Shown one piece after another: positions 53,618-63,182 of a DNA stretch of 64,000 bases (its first letter is position 1; each line of letters starts with the position of its first letter). The position numbers were made by a program, and so were the translations under genes. Source of the stretch: Buchnera aphidicola str. Ak (Acyrthosiphon kondoi) (lineage in GTDB: Bacteria > Pseudomonadota > Gammaproteobacteria > Enterobacterales > Enterobacteriaceae). The notes under the pieces were generated by a model. That model was given only the letters and a program-made list of their open reading frames with translations. It did not search any database and was not told the origin of the DNA. Location: positions 310,001-374,000 of the forward strand of contig NC_017256.1 of the NCBI RefSeq assembly GCF_000225445.1, given 5' to 3'.

Positions 53618-54328
53618 TTAACTGAGAGAATTGATAGTTAAAAATTTATTTTTTAAGTAAATTTGAGCTGATTTTCCAATAAATTCTGATGGTATCTGGT
53701 CTGATAACCAATATTCCCCAGATATAGAAACTAATTCGGCAAATAATCCTGTGCAAAATATTTTTCTTGATGTATCTCCATTAGCACCTGCAAGAACTCT
53801 ACCCCGAACTATACCATAAATATGAATGTTTCCATCTGCTACTAGTTCAGCTCCAGCACTAACATTATTAATAACTATTAAATCAGCATGTTTAGCATAA
53901 ATTTTTTGACCTGAACGTACAGGTATATCTATAATATGAGTTTTTTCAACTTGATTAATTGTTTCTTTTTTGTTTTTTTCAGAATTAATATAAAAATTAG
54001 AAAAAAAATGAGATTTATTCTTTTTTCGTTCAGATAAAACAGGTAATCCTGAATCAATAATATTTTTTTTTAATGTACTGTCTTGACAACCACTTACGCC
54101 TATAACAGAAAAACCATGAGAAATGATAATTGCTTGTATTTTTTTCCAATCTGCTGTATTGCATAATCCTGATACATTCACAATAATAGGTGCATTCTTA
54201 AAAAATTTTGGACATTCTTGAGTTTTTTTATATAATGATTGATTAATTAAATCTATATTTTGATTGTTTAAATACAATACTAATAATGTAAAATTGCGGC
54301 CTTTAATTTCGATAGATTTTTTTTGCAT
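53618..54328 (-). CDS. minC: Septum-site-determining inhibitor MinC
   Basis: Inhibits FtsZ polymerisation away from mid-cell. N-terminal domain (about 1-110) with GFSVIGVSGC, then a linker and the C-terminal beta-helix with ADLIVINNVSAGAELVADG, YGIVRGRVLAGANGD and the MinD-binding region. 236 residues compare with 231 in E. coli. First gene of the minCDE operon. Confidence 0.95.
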   Translation of the reverse strand: MQKKSIEIKGRNFTLLVLYLNNQNIDLINQSLYKKTQECPKFFKNAPIIVNVSGLCNTADWKKIQAIIISHGFSVIGVSGCQDSTLKKNIIDSGLPVLSERKKNKSHFFSNFYINSEKNKKETINQVEKTHIIDIPVRSGQKIYAKHADLIVINNVSAGAELVADGNIHIYGIVRGRVLAGANGDTSRKIFCTGLFAELVSISGEYWLSDQIPSEFIGKSAQIYLKNKFLTINSLS

Positions 54329-54587
54329 ATTTATTGCTCAATAATATTAACTTATATGCATATAAAATTTATTTATTAATATAATTTTTATTTTTTATAT
54401 TTTATGATAATTAATAAAATTTCATGCAATAAAATTATAATATAAATAACACATGATAACAATTTCTATTTTTATGTTAAAAATAAAAATATATATAAAA
54501 AAAATCTTATTAAATGAATATAAAAAGCTTTAATAAATATAGTTGTAAAATATATATTTATTAAATTTTATAAGGAAGTGTATTATT

Positions 54588-55603
54588 TTGTTATTATCTA
54601 AAAATAGTCAACTCATACTACGTCATAGTAAAATATTTCAAATGAAAAAAGTTTTTTTTTCGGGAAATATACAAGATAAATTTCCTTTATATCTCTCTAC
54701 TATTGGCACTAAAATAAACTGTCAAAAATATAGTAATTATATTTATTTGAAAAAAAAAATATTAAAAATATTAGTATTTATAATAATTTTTTAGTTTCTC
54801 GAAAAATAATCAAAAACTACGATACAATAATATATTATTGGCCTAAAGATAAATCTGAAGCACAATTTCAATTAATGAATATTATTTCATGTTTTCCAAT
54901 TAATACTGAAATATTTATTGTAGGAAATAATGATAGTGGAATAAGAAGTGCTCCATTAATCTTAAAAAAATGGATTGAATTAAATAAAGTAGATAATGCA
55001 AAACATTCTATTCTATTCTCAGGTTTTATTCAAAAAAAGACAATTTTTATATTAGAAGATTTTTTTAAAACACATATATGGAAAAAATTAATTATAAAGT
55101 CATTACCAGGAGTTTTTGGTCATAAAAAAGTAGATTTAGGTAGTAAATTGCTTGCCTCTACTTTTTCAGGGGAGATAACTGGAAAGGTTTTAGATATTGG
55201 TTGTGGTACAGGGTTTTTGTCGGCATATTTATTATATCTTTCAAGCAATGTAACTTTAACTTTAGTTGACAATGACATATCTGCTTTAAAATGTAGTCAA
55301 GCTACACTTGATATTAATAAATTTCAGGCGGAAGTAATATCTAGCAATTTATACTCAAATATTTTTAAAAAATTTGATTTGATTATTTCTAATCCACCAT
55401 TTCATAACGATTTAAAGATAGATTTAAATATAATAGAAGAAATAATATCTAGCTCTAGAAAATATCTAAATTTCAAAGGAGAATTAAGGTTTGTAACAAA
55501 TAGTTGTTTTAAATACAATGTTCTATTGAAAAAATTTTTTAAAAAATATAATGTACTAAAAAAAGAGAGTGGATACAAAGTATATCAAGCTTTTTTGAAT
55601 TAA
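54588..55603 (+). pseudogene. rsmC: 16S rRNA G1207 methyltransferase RsmC, split by a frameshift in a poly(A) run
   Basis: Two pieces align collinearly to E. coli RsmC (343 residues). The first, from TTG 54588 (AAGGA 11 bases upstream), reads LRHSKIFQMKKVFFSGNIQD and stops at 54792-54794. The second frame is readable from about 54758 through NYDTIIYYWPKDKSEAQFQL to the end at 55603, and its first ATG is 54875. The frames meet at ten A (54750-54759); one extra A would restore about 338 codons. The catalytic C-terminal domain is intact (LDIGCGTGFLS, SNPPFHND). Transcriptional slippage at the run, known for Buchnera poly(A) tracts, could rescue it; otherwise only the C-terminal part is made. Confidence 0.85.
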
Positions 55604-55620
55604 GTAATAATTTGACATTT

Positions 55621-55707
55621 TGGTACCCGGAGCGGGACTTGAACCCGCAAAGCTATAAAGCCGAGGGATTTTAAGTCCCTTGTGTCTACCAATTTCACCA
55701 TCCGGGC
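55621..55707 (-). tRNA. leuZ: tRNA-Leu (anticodon UAA)
   Basis: 87-nt leader-to-CCA gene. Acceptor GCCCGGA pairs with TCCGGGT; anticodon loop CTTAAAA gives UAA; a class II variable arm is present; T-arm GCGGG-TTCAAGT-CCCGC. The terminal CCA is encoded. Order cysT then leuZ on this strand matches the E. coli glyW-cysT-leuZ operon, here without glyW. Confidence 0.97.
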
Positions 55708-55721
55708 ATAAACAATTTTAG

Positions 55722-55792
55722 AGGCGTATCCCGGAATCGAACCGGGTTATACGGATTTGCAATCCGCTACATAGCCAATCTGTCAACACGCC
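55722..55792 (-). tRNA. cysT: tRNA-Cys (anticodon GCA)
   Basis: 71 nt without CCA. Acceptor GGCGTGT pairs with ATACGCC (one G-T); anticodon arm CGGAT-TGCAAA-TCCG reads GCA; T-arm CCCGG-TTCGATT-CCGGG. The discriminator T is followed by CTA, so CCA must be added by tRNA nucleotidyltransferase, unlike the neighbouring tRNA-Leu. Confidence 0.96.
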
Positions 55793-55801
55793 TATAATGT
55801 T

Positions 55802-55830
55802 ATTATAGGAAAAAAAAATGAAAATTACAA
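55802..55830 (-). promoter_or_regulatory. Promoter of the cysT-leuZ tRNA operon
   Basis: On the minus strand, TTGTAA (55825-55830) and TATAAT (55802-55807) are separated by exactly 17 bases, and the -10 lies nine bases before the tRNA-Cys 5' end. The -10 is also part of an inverted repeat CCTATAAT-GTT-ATTATAGG (55791-55809). Confidence 0.55.
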
Positions 55831-55954
55831 ATAAAAAATGAATTATTTTCAAACAATTAATTTGTATTAAATAAAACAAAATTATCTTTGCAATAAATAG
55901 TATAATGATTTATTATAAGACTAATAATTTATTTAAATTATTTTGTATATTTAC

Positions 55955-56039
55955 GGAGAGGTGGCCGAGCGGTTTAAGGCAGCGGTCTTGAAAACCGCCG
56001 ACGAGCAATCGTCCGAGAGTTCGAATCTCTCTCTCTCCG
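55955..56039 (+). tRNA. serT: tRNA-Ser (anticodon UGA)
   Basis: 85 nt without CCA. Acceptor GGAGAGG with TCTCTCC, D-arm GTGGCCGAGCGGTTTAAGGC, anticodon stem GCGGT-CTTGAAA-ACCGC (UGA), long variable arm GACGAGCAATCGTC, T-arm AGAG-TTCGAAT-CTCT. Divergent from the tRNA-Cys/Leu pair and convergent with ompA. Confidence 0.96.
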
Positions 56040-56132
56040 AAAATTAATGCATTAACAAATATTAGACTTCTACTCATAATTGAAAATTTTTATAAATTAA
56101 ACTGTAAAAAATTTGATCTATACTAAATAAAA

Positions 56133-57179
56133 TTATTCAATATTAGATAATACTTCAATTTCTACACGACGATCCGGAGCTAAACAACTAACTAGTAAAG
56201 GCTTATTTACTATATCTTTACATACTTGATTAGTTAATGGATATAAATTCCCCATTCCTTTAACAGTTATTTTATCTCTAGAAAAACCACGAGACGTTAA
56301 ATAGTTTTTAATACTATAAGCACGATCTTCAGATAGTTTTTGATTATATTGATCATTACCTATTTTATCAGAATGTCCTAAAAGAATAATAGAAATATTT
56401 TTCAATTTCATATCCTTAATATCATCTTCTAACTTGTTAAGTTTATCATAAGAAATAGGTTTTAATTCTGTACTATTAAAAGGAAAATTTATATTTTCAT
56501 TTAATACACTATATTGCGTATTTGATAATTCAGGATCATAAGATGAAAAAATATCACTTATGTAGGATTTTCCAAACTTCCATCCAATAGATAAAGCAAT
56601 ATCTCCTATAGTAGGTTTAAAAGATAAATCTACTAAATTTTTAACGCTATTTTTCCAAGTATAATCTAATCTAGTAATAATTTGTTCATTAAAAATATAC
56701 TCTGCTCCTAAAGAAAGACTAGGAAATAATGAACTTTCTTTGCTCAATAAATTTCTTAAAGTGTTTTTAGAAGCTAGATCGTCCCACGAAATTATTCCAC
56801 CTAATCTAGTATAAAAATGAAAATCATTTGTTATGGGATATGATAATTTAGTCGCTAGCTGAACACTATTAGATTGCATATGTTCTTTTTTATTTTGGAA
56901 CATAAAATGAGGAAAAAAACCATTTGTATCATTTTCTATTTCAAAACCAAAATATGGATTAAATTCATATCCTAAAAATAAACCAATAATTGGAGCACTA
57001 AAATTATTTGTTATAGAATCATTCTTGTTAATTTGATAATTATTAAAATCATATTTTAAAGGATTAAAATGAGACCATCCCATTTTTGTACCTAGATACC
57101 ATCCATTTTTTTCTTCAGCTTGAACAGATGTCACTAAGCTTACTAATAAAAAGGCGATAGCAAGAGCTCGTTTTTTCAT
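56133..57179 (-). CDS. ompA: Outer-membrane protein A
   Basis: Porin-like anchor between outer membrane and peptidoglycan. Signal peptide [21 protein letters not shown] ends at Ala21 by the usual AXA-like rule (quoted in two parts: [10 protein letters not shown] and SVQA). The beta-barrel begins [14 protein letters not shown]. The C-terminal OmpA domain has [12 protein letters not shown] and [13 protein letters not shown], which bind peptidoglycan. From ATG 57179 there are 348 residues (E. coli 346); GGAG is six bases upstream, which excludes the TTG start at 57191. A hydrophobic start and intact barrel suggest a functional surface protein. Confidence 0.95.
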   Translation of the reverse strand: MKKRALAIAFLLVSLVTSVQAEEKNGWYLGTKMGWSHFNPLKYDFNNYQINKNDSITNNFSAPIIGLFLGYEFNPYFGFEIENDTNGFFPHFMFQNKKEHMQSNSVQLATKLSYPITNDFHFYTRLGGIISWDDLASKNTLRNLLSKESSLFPSLSLGAEYIFNEQIITRLDYTWKNSVKNLVDLSFKPTIGDIALSIGWKFGKSYISDIFSSYDPELSNTQYSVLNENINFPFNSTELKPISYDKLNKLEDDIKDMKLKNISIILLGHSDKIGNDQYNQKLSEDRAYSIKNYLTSRGFSRDKITVKGMGNLYPLTNQVCKDIVNKPLLVSCLAPDRRVEIEVLSNIE

Positions 57180-57268
57180 TTGAAACTCCAATGTTTTTAG
57201 ATGAATTATAAGAAATATGAAATTTGTATAATATTATATAATAAACATTATATAATAAATATGATATT

Positions 57269-57307
57269 AATCATATATCAATGATTACATATCATTGATA
57301 TATGATT
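57269..57307 (-). terminator. Perfect 17-bp hairpin between murJ and ompA
   Basis: AATCATATATCAATGAT (57269-57285) and its exact complement (57291-57307) with loop TACAT. It starts 13 bp past the murJ stop on the minus strand and 90 bp before ompA. The downstream side is A/T-rich but has no pure T-run. It is the longest perfect inverted repeat I noticed in the window. Confidence 0.6.
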
Positions 57308-57319
57308 CATATAATATTA

Positions 57320-58858
57320 CTATATTTTAAGATTTTTAGAAAAATTTAACAGGCGTATTCCTAAAATATTTAACATAAACAAATATGTAATACCAGAAAT
57401 CAGCAAAACAAAAAATAAACGAATAATTTTATTAAAGAACGAACCTATATTCCAAATTGGCATTATATGTAATATACAAAGTAAAATTACTATCATTGCT
57501 GATGTTGATAGAATTATAGAAATAATGAAAATTAATTCACTATTTTTGAAACATATAATTTTTCTCTGATATAATCTCGAATAAAGTAATAAAAAATTTA
57601 TCCAACCCGAAATACTAAGAGATAAAGCAAGACCTGCATGTTTAAAATAGAAAATTAAAAATGGATTCATTAATTGAGTTAAAAAAAGTGTTAATAATGA
57701 AATCTTCATAGGTATCTTGATTTCTTCAAAAGCATAGAAAGCAGAAGATAAAATTTTCACTAAAATAAAAGAAACTAAACCAAGAGAATATAATTTTAAT
57801 GCCTTTTCTGTCATTAAAACATCAAAATCTGTGAATTTACCATATTGAAAAAGAACTATAATTATTGGTTTTGAAAGAAAAAAAAGTATTGCTGCACTTG
57901 GCAAAGATACAATCAAACTAGTACGAAAACCCCAATTAAGTAATTTTTTACACTCTAATTTTATGCCATTTTTATAATTTTTAGCAAGAGGTGTAAATAA
58001 AATAGTACTTAGTGAAACACCTAATATGCCTACTGGAAATTCTATTAATCGATCAGCATAATATATCCAAGATATTGATCCGGAATTAAGCAATGAACTA
58101 AAAATAGTATTGATTATTAAAGAAATTTGATTTGCAGAAGTCCCTAAAATAGCAGGTCCCATTTTTTTTGAAACTCTTAAAAGACCAACATTATTCCAAT
58201 TAAAATTCGGTATAACTAACATATTTATTTTGTATACAAATGGCAATTGATAAAATAATTGAATAAAACCACCTATAATAACTGCCCATGCTAAAGAAAT
58301 AATAGAAGGGTTAAAAAAGGAACTAAAAAAAACAGAAAAAATAATAATACTAATATTCAAAAATATTGGAGAAAATGCTGGTATAAAAAAATAGTTCCAA
58401 CTATTTAAAATAGATGAAAATAATGAAGATAAAGAAATCAATAAAATATAAGGAAACATTATTGTTAATAAATTTGTAGATAATATTAGTTTTTCAGGTA
58501 AATTTGAAAAACCTGGTGCACTTATTACAATTATAAATTTAGAAAACAGTATTCCTAAAATGGTCAATAAAAATAAAAAAAAGATCATAAAACCAAATAT
58601 GGCTGAAATAAAATCTTTTATATTTTTCTTATTCTTTTTGGTTTTATAATCTACTAATATAGGTATAAAAACTTGAGAAAATACACCATCTGCAAAAATA
58701 CGACGTAATAAATTAGGAATTTTAAAAGATACAAAAAAAGCATCAGTAAACATAGAAGCACCAAAAATACTAGCAATTAAAACATCTCGAATAAACCCTA
58801 ATACACGAGATATAAAAGTCATTAAACTTACTGATATTAAAGATTTTAAAAGATTCAT
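57320..58858 (-). CDS. murJ: Lipid II flippase MurJ (MviN)
   Basis: Flips the peptidoglycan precursor lipid II across the inner membrane. 512 residues against 511 in E. coli, with about 14 hydrophobic segments. The N-terminus keeps SRVLGFIRDVLIA and the RRIFADGVFSQVFIP motif (MviN signature), with charged residues of the central cavity. Its retention with ompA agrees with Buchnera keeping a thin peptidoglycan layer. Confidence 0.96.
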   Translation of the reverse strand: MNLLKSLISVSLMTFISRVLGFIRDVLIASIFGASMFTDAFFVSFKIPNLLRRIFADGVFSQVFIPILVDYKTKKNKKNIKDFISAIFGFMIFFLFLLTILGILFSKFIIVISAPGFSNLPEKLILSTNLLTIMFPYILLISLSSLFSSILNSWNYFFIPAFSPIFLNISIIIFSVFFSSFFNPSIISLAWAVIIGGFIQLFYQLPFVYKINMLVIPNFNWNNVGLLRVSKKMGPAILGTSANQISLIINTIFSSLLNSGSISWIYYADRLIEFPVGILGVSLSTILFTPLAKNYKNGIKLECKKLLNWGFRTSLIVSLPSAAILFFLSKPIIIVLFQYGKFTDFDVLMTEKALKLYSLGLVSFILVKILSSAFYAFEEIKIPMKISLLTLFLTQLMNPFLIFYFKHAGLALSLSISGWINFLLLYSRLYQRKIICFKNSELIFIISIILSTSAMIVILLCILHIMPIWNIGSFFNKIIRLFFVLLISGITYLFMLNILGIRLLNFSKNLKI

Positions 58859-59111
58859 TCCAAACTTAACCTATAACTATAAAAAGAAATTTTTTACTCT
58901 TTTTAGTTAGACGAAGATTAAAAATTAGGCTTAATGTTTTAAACAACTAAAATAAAAATTTCAATATATAAATTTTTAAAAAAAATCAATTCAATTAATT
59001 ATTAATAACAATTTTTTTATATTACATCATATTAATTGTAAAAAGTTACATTAATCTTTAAAATTAGATAAATAATCATAATTATACAGAAAATATAAAA
59101 ATAAGAATAAA

Positions 59112-60167
59112 ATGTCTAAATTTATAAAAAAAATAATAATAAAAAAACCTGATGATTGGCATGTGCATTTAAGAGACAATGAAGTTTTACGTAAAGTTGT
59201 TAAATATACCGGTAAATTTTATAAAAGAGCTGTCATTATGCCAAATCTTGATAATCCCATTACGAATTGTTCAAAAGGTATTGCTTATCGTAGTAGAATT
59301 TTAAAATCAATGCATTTGAATTATCAATTTCAACCGTTAATGACTTGTTATTTAACTAATCTTACAATTCCTAAAGAATTAGAAATCGGTTTTTCTAATA
59401 AAATATTTATAGCAGCTAAATTTTATCCTAATTATTCTACAACTAATTCAAAAACAGGAATAAAAAAAATTAGTGATCTTACTTCTGTTCTAGAGTGTAT
59501 GGAAAAAATAGGCATGCCATTACTGATTCATGGTGAAGAGATGCATAAAAATATTGACATCTATGATAGAGAGGCAAAGTTTATCGAAAAAACACTAGAT
59601 CCTTTACGAAAAAAATTCCCAAAATTAAAAATAGTTTTAGAACATATTACAACTAAAGAATCTGTGGAATATATAAAAAAAAGTGATTTTAATTATCTAT
59701 CTGCAACTATTACACCGCATCATTTGATGTTAAATCGAAATGATATGTTTTGTGGTGGAATGAAACCATATCTTTATTGTTTACCAGTTTTAAAAAAAAA
59801 TACGCATCAAATGGCGCTAAGAAAAGCTATCTCTAAAGGAGACAAACATTTTTTTTTAGGAAGTGATACGGCGCCACATCTTCATAAAAATAAAATTAAC
59901 TTGCTTAGTTGTGCTGGCATATTTAATGCTCCATCTTCTTTATTATCTTATGTTAAAGTTTTTGAGGAAATGAATGCTTTAAAACATTTACAATCTTTTT
60001 GTTCTGAAAATGGACCTAAATTTTATAATATGCCTATTAACCAAGAAACTATAACAATAGTGAAAAAGCCATTTAAAATTATAGAAAAAATAAATATTGG
60101 AAAAGATATAATTATTCCGTTTTTATCAGGTGAAACTTTAAATTGGTCTCTAGAAAATAAATATTGA
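59112..60167 (+). CDS. pyrC: Dihydroorotase
   Basis: Third step of pyrimidine synthesis. 351 residues against 348 in E. coli. Binuclear zinc site: DWHVHLRD (His pair near 16-18), the Lys to be carbamylated in AAKFYP (about 104), His in LIHGE and LEHITT, and the catalytic Asp in LGSDTAPH (about 253). All ligands are intact. The gene converges on flgN with 8 bp between stops. Confidence 0.97.
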   Translation: MSKFIKKIIIKKPDDWHVHLRDNEVLRKVVKYTGKFYKRAVIMPNLDNPITNCSKGIAYRSRILKSMHLNYQFQPLMTCYLTNLTIPKELEIGFSNKIFIAAKFYPNYSTTNSKTGIKKISDLTSVLECMEKIGMPLLIHGEEMHKNIDIYDREAKFIEKTLDPLRKKFPKLKIVLEHITTKESVEYIKKSDFNYLSATITPHHLMLNRNDMFCGGMKPYLYCLPVLKKNTHQMALRKAISKGDKHFFLGSDTAPHLHKNKINLLSCAGIFNAPSSLLSYVKVFEEMNALKHLQSFCSENGPKFYNMPINQETITIVKKPFKIIEKINIGKDIIIPFLSGETLNWSLENKY

Positions 60168-60175
60168 TTTATTTT

Positions 60176-60586
60176 TTAATTAAATACTAGATTCCCGTTT
60201 AAATTATAAGTAATGTATTTTTTATCAGATGAAAATAATTCTAAAAAATATTGATTTAAATAAAATTTTTTATTTATAAGAATTTTATTCTGAAGATTTA
60301 ATTTTCTTAATAAAAAACATTTTTTTATAATTTCATTCCAGGAGTTTTTTAATTCCTTGTTATTTTTATAAGGTGCAAATATACAATATTTTTTATCAAG
60401 AGATGCTCTATGTTGATTTAGAATAATAAATTTCTTAAATAATATTTTTTTATTTTCGATCAATTCTAATATATCTAAATTAAGAGTCTTGGAATTTAAT
60501 AAATAATAATACTCTTGCATTAACATGGATTCTAAAGAAAATAAAACGTCTTCTATTTTTTTAATTGTATCTATTAGCATTTTCAT
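60176..60586 (-). CDS. flgN: Flagellar export chaperone FlgN
   Basis: In enterics, chaperone for the hook-filament junction proteins FlgK and FlgL. 136 residues against 138 in E. coli; mostly helical and Lys/Leu-rich. The clearest match is LRKLNLQNKILINKKFYLNQY near the end, given here as LRKLNLQN and NQYFLELF. It lies downstream of flgA on the same strand, where E. coli has flgA-flgM-flgN; flgM is missing. Divergence is high, so the call leans on position. Confidence 0.78.
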   Translation of the reverse strand: MKMLIDTIKKIEDVLFSLESMLMQEYYYLLNSKTLNLDILELIENKKILFKKFIILNQHRASLDKKYCIFAPYKNNKELKNSWNEIIKKCFLLRKLNLQNKILINKKFYLNQYFLELFSSDKKYITYNLNGNLVFN

Positions 60587-60680
60587 TTTTATGCAAAAAA
60601 AAATATATTTAACATATTTACATAAACGTGAGATTTCATCAACAAAAAAAGTATTTTTTTTAGATCAAAAAATAATTATT

Positions 60681-61370
60681 TTATAGAGAAACTATGATTT
60701 CACCTTTTTCATTAATAATACCGTTAATAATTTTACCATTTTTTGTTTTAACACGTATATTTTCATTTTTAGAACCATTACTTAATGATTTAGCTTTAGA
60801 TACAACACTAAAATTGTTACCATTAATGATAACAGTAACTTGTTGATTAACTTTAACCAGCCAAAATGGACGTGTCATAAAAGATGTTATTGGTTGTAAT
60901 GGAGAAAAATCACATAAATTTATTCTATTTATGACATCTTTTTTCTTGCGATAAGTATTATTAGGTAATATATCTAAGCGTCCTGTTAAAATTTTTAAAT
61001 CTGATTCTTGTATTTTAGTGCCTCGGGGAATTTTTCTATTTGCTGCAATATATTCTCCCTTAGCCTGAATTTCTACTGTTAGATAGTAATGTTTTTTATT
61101 ACAAATTAAAAGCACATCCATCAAACCTAGAGTATGAAAATTACTTACAAGAGAAAAAATGGGTTTTTTACAAGATATATTTTTTTTTAATGGAGTACGT
61201 AATATGATGCTAATATCATCTTTATTGAATGGATACTCCTTTTTAAAAAAATCATTCAATTGCTTAGTAACATTAAAAAAATTAAATTTTTGTACAGCAA
61301 AACTAACAGAACTAACTGTAAAAGATATAAATAATAAAAAAAAATAAATCATTACCTTCATTATTATCAT
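60681..61370 (-). CDS. flgA: Flagellar P-ring assembly chaperone FlgA
   Basis: Periplasmic chaperone for the P ring protein FlgI. An N-terminal hydrophobic stretch (about 5-25) ending SFAV is a signal peptide. The SAF/beta-clip domain has IPRGTKIQESDL, then LQPITSFMTRPFWLVKVNQQVTV and the C-terminal GKIINGIINEKGEIIV. 229 residues compare with 219 in E. coli. I use ATG 61370, five bases after AAGGA; a second ATG three codons later is less well spaced. Divergent from flgB as in E. coli. Confidence 0.93.
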   Translation of the reverse strand: MIIMKVMIYFFLLFISFTVSSVSFAVQKFNFFNVTKQLNDFFKKEYPFNKDDISIILRTPLKKNISCKKPIFSLVSNFHTLGLMDVLLICNKKHYYLTVEIQAKGEYIAANRKIPRGTKIQESDLKILTGRLDILPNNTYRKKKDVINRINLCDFSPLQPITSFMTRPFWLVKVNQQVTVIINGNNFSVVSKAKSLSNGSKNENIRVKTKNGKIINGIINEKGEIIVSL

Positions 61371-61599
61371 TTTTTCCTTGATTTATGTTAATTGATTGAT
61401 TTATAAATATAGTTTTTAAGAACATTTTCTTGATAGAGAATATATAATAAAGATATTATATAAATATATTTTATATTACATGTTTTATTTTTAATTTTTA
61501 CTTTTTTTTTAAAAAAATAGATATTCCAAAGAAAATAAAATACTATTTCAGTATTTTCTTTAAAATAATTTTATACATGTATAATTAAAGGATATCAAT

Positions 61600-62010
61600 A
61601 TGTTTGATAAAATAAATCAAATGTTTAATTTTAGTCAACAAGTATTAAATCTTTATGCTAAAAGACAAGAAATCTTATCCACTAATATTGCTAATGCTGA
61701 TACACCTGGATATAAATCAGTAGATATTGATTTTAAAGATGAAATGAGTAAAATACTAAATAAAAAAAAAGAAAAACACGCAAGTATTTTTTTAAAAAAA
61801 ACATCTCCTCGTCATTTAAATGCAAAATATGAAGATTCATTTTTTTTGAGAACTATACCTGTAATTACCAATCAAATAAAACAAGATGGCAATACAGTAA
61901 ATATGGACAGAGAAAGAATTGAATTCATAAATAACAGTTTAAAATATCAATCAAGTTTAGCATTTATGAAAAATGAAATAAAAAACATGATGTATGTTCT
62001 AAAAGGATGA
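61600..62010 (+). CDS. flgB: Flagellar basal-body rod protein FlgB
   Basis: Proximal rod subunit. 136 residues against 138 in E. coli. The rod/hook-family N-terminal motif [17 protein letters not shown] (33-49) and the C-terminal helix are present. First gene of flgBCDE; ribosome-binding site AAAGGA. Buchnera is non-motile, and the basal body is thought to work as a protein exporter. Confidence 0.95.
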   Translation: MFDKINQMFNFSQQVLNLYAKRQEILSTNIANADTPGYKSVDIDFKDEMSKILNKKKEKHASIFLKKTSPRHLNAKYEDSFFLRTIPVITNQIKQDGNTVNMDRERIEFINNSLKYQSSLAFMKNEIKNMMYVLKG

Positions 62011-62018
62011 TATAAATT

Positions 62019-62429
62019 ATGTCTTTACTAAATATATTAAATATTGCAGGTTCAGCAATGAATGCTCAGTCACAAAAAATGAATTTAATTGCTAGTAACT
62101 TAGCTAATATGGATAGTACAATATATAAAAATGGAAAATTTTATCCATATATTGCAAAACAAGTAATTTTTAAATTAGATGATTCAAACAATTCAAAAAT
62201 AGGTGGAGTGAAAATATCTGATATAATAGATGATCCGAGTCCTATGAAATTGATATACGATCCAAACAATCCTATGGCTGATAAAAAAGGTTATATCTTA
62301 ACATCAAATGTCAACCCTATTACAGAAATGGTAAACAATATCTCAGCAGCAAGAAGTTATCAAGCAAATATAGAAGTATTAAAGACAGCTAAGACTATGA
62401 TAATAAAAACATTAACAATTGGTGAATAA
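62019..62429 (+). CDS. flgC: Flagellar basal-body rod protein FlgC
   Basis: Rod subunit next to FlgB. 136 residues against 134 in E. coli. N-terminal NIAGSAMNAQSQKMNLIASNLAN and C-terminal EMVNNISAARSYQANIEVLKTAK are typical (given here as SAMNAQSQKMN and ISAARSYQANIEV). Eight bases separate it from flgB, so the two are cotranscribed and likely coupled. Confidence 0.96.
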   Translation: MSLLNILNIAGSAMNAQSQKMNLIASNLANMDSTIYKNGKFYPYIAKQVIFKLDDSNNSKIGGVKISDIIDDPSPMKLIYDPNNPMADKKGYILTSNVNPITEMVNNISAARSYQANIEVLKTAKTMIIKTLTIGE

Positions 62430-62439
62430 AGGAAAAAAA

Positions 62440-63141
62440 ATGAGTACTATTAATATAAGTAATATTAATTCACCTGACGTTAATTCAAATATAGATAATG
62501 AATTAATTAAAATAAATAGCAATAGTTTGCAAAATAACACTAATCCTTTGGATTTGCAAAAAAACTTTCTAAGTTTATTAGTTGCACAAATTAAAAATCA
62601 AGATCCTACTGATCCTATTAAAAACTCTGACTTAACTTCACAGTTAGCTCAAATTAACACTGCAAATGGAATTGAGAGATTAAATAACACCGCAATTCAA
62701 TTTTCAAATCAAATTAATAGAAACCAAAGTATTCAATTTTCTTCATTAATTGGACATCATGTAATAGTTCCTAATAAGGAAATAATACATACTAAAGATA
62801 CTCCAACAAAATTCGGGATAGAATTAGTTAAAAATGCTACTTCAGTTGAAATAAAAATTTTAGATGAAAATAATAAAACTTTGTATCTAAAAAAAATAAA
62901 AGATGCAAAAGCTGGTATACAAACTTTTTTATGGGATGGTAAAGATTTAAATAAAAAAAGTGTAATGACAGGGAAATATAAAATTTTAGTTACAGCTAAA
63001 AACAAAGATCAAGATATTCCTGTTAACAGTTTAAGTGAAGCAGTAGTAAACAGTATTATCATTTCTTCTAATGGTCCTGTTATTGATTTAGGAGCAGCAG
63101 GGAAAACAATACCTTCAAAAATTAGTGAAATTCTTAAATAA
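62440..63141 (+). CDS. flgD: Flagellar hook-capping protein FlgD
   Basis: Scaffold that caps the growing hook. From ATG 62440 (AAAGGA six bases upstream, at the flgC stop) there are 233 residues, near the 231 of E. coli; an upstream TTG (62419) overlapping flgC is open but not favoured. [17 protein letters not shown] is the conserved N-terminal core; the Ig-like C-terminal part has WDGKDLNKK and GKYKILVTA. Confidence 0.95.
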   Translation: MSTINISNINSPDVNSNIDNELIKINSNSLQNNTNPLDLQKNFLSLLVAQIKNQDPTDPIKNSDLTSQLAQINTANGIERLNNTAIQFSNQINRNQSIQFSSLIGHHVIVPNKEIIHTKDTPTKFGIELVKNATSVEIKILDENNKTLYLKKIKDAKAGIQTFLWDGKDLNKKSVMTGKYKILVTAKNKDQDIPVNSLSEAVVNSIIISSNGPVIDLGAAGKTIPSKISEILK

Positions 63142-63182
63142 AAAAAAATATCTTATTCAACACAAATAAAAGGAATAAAATT

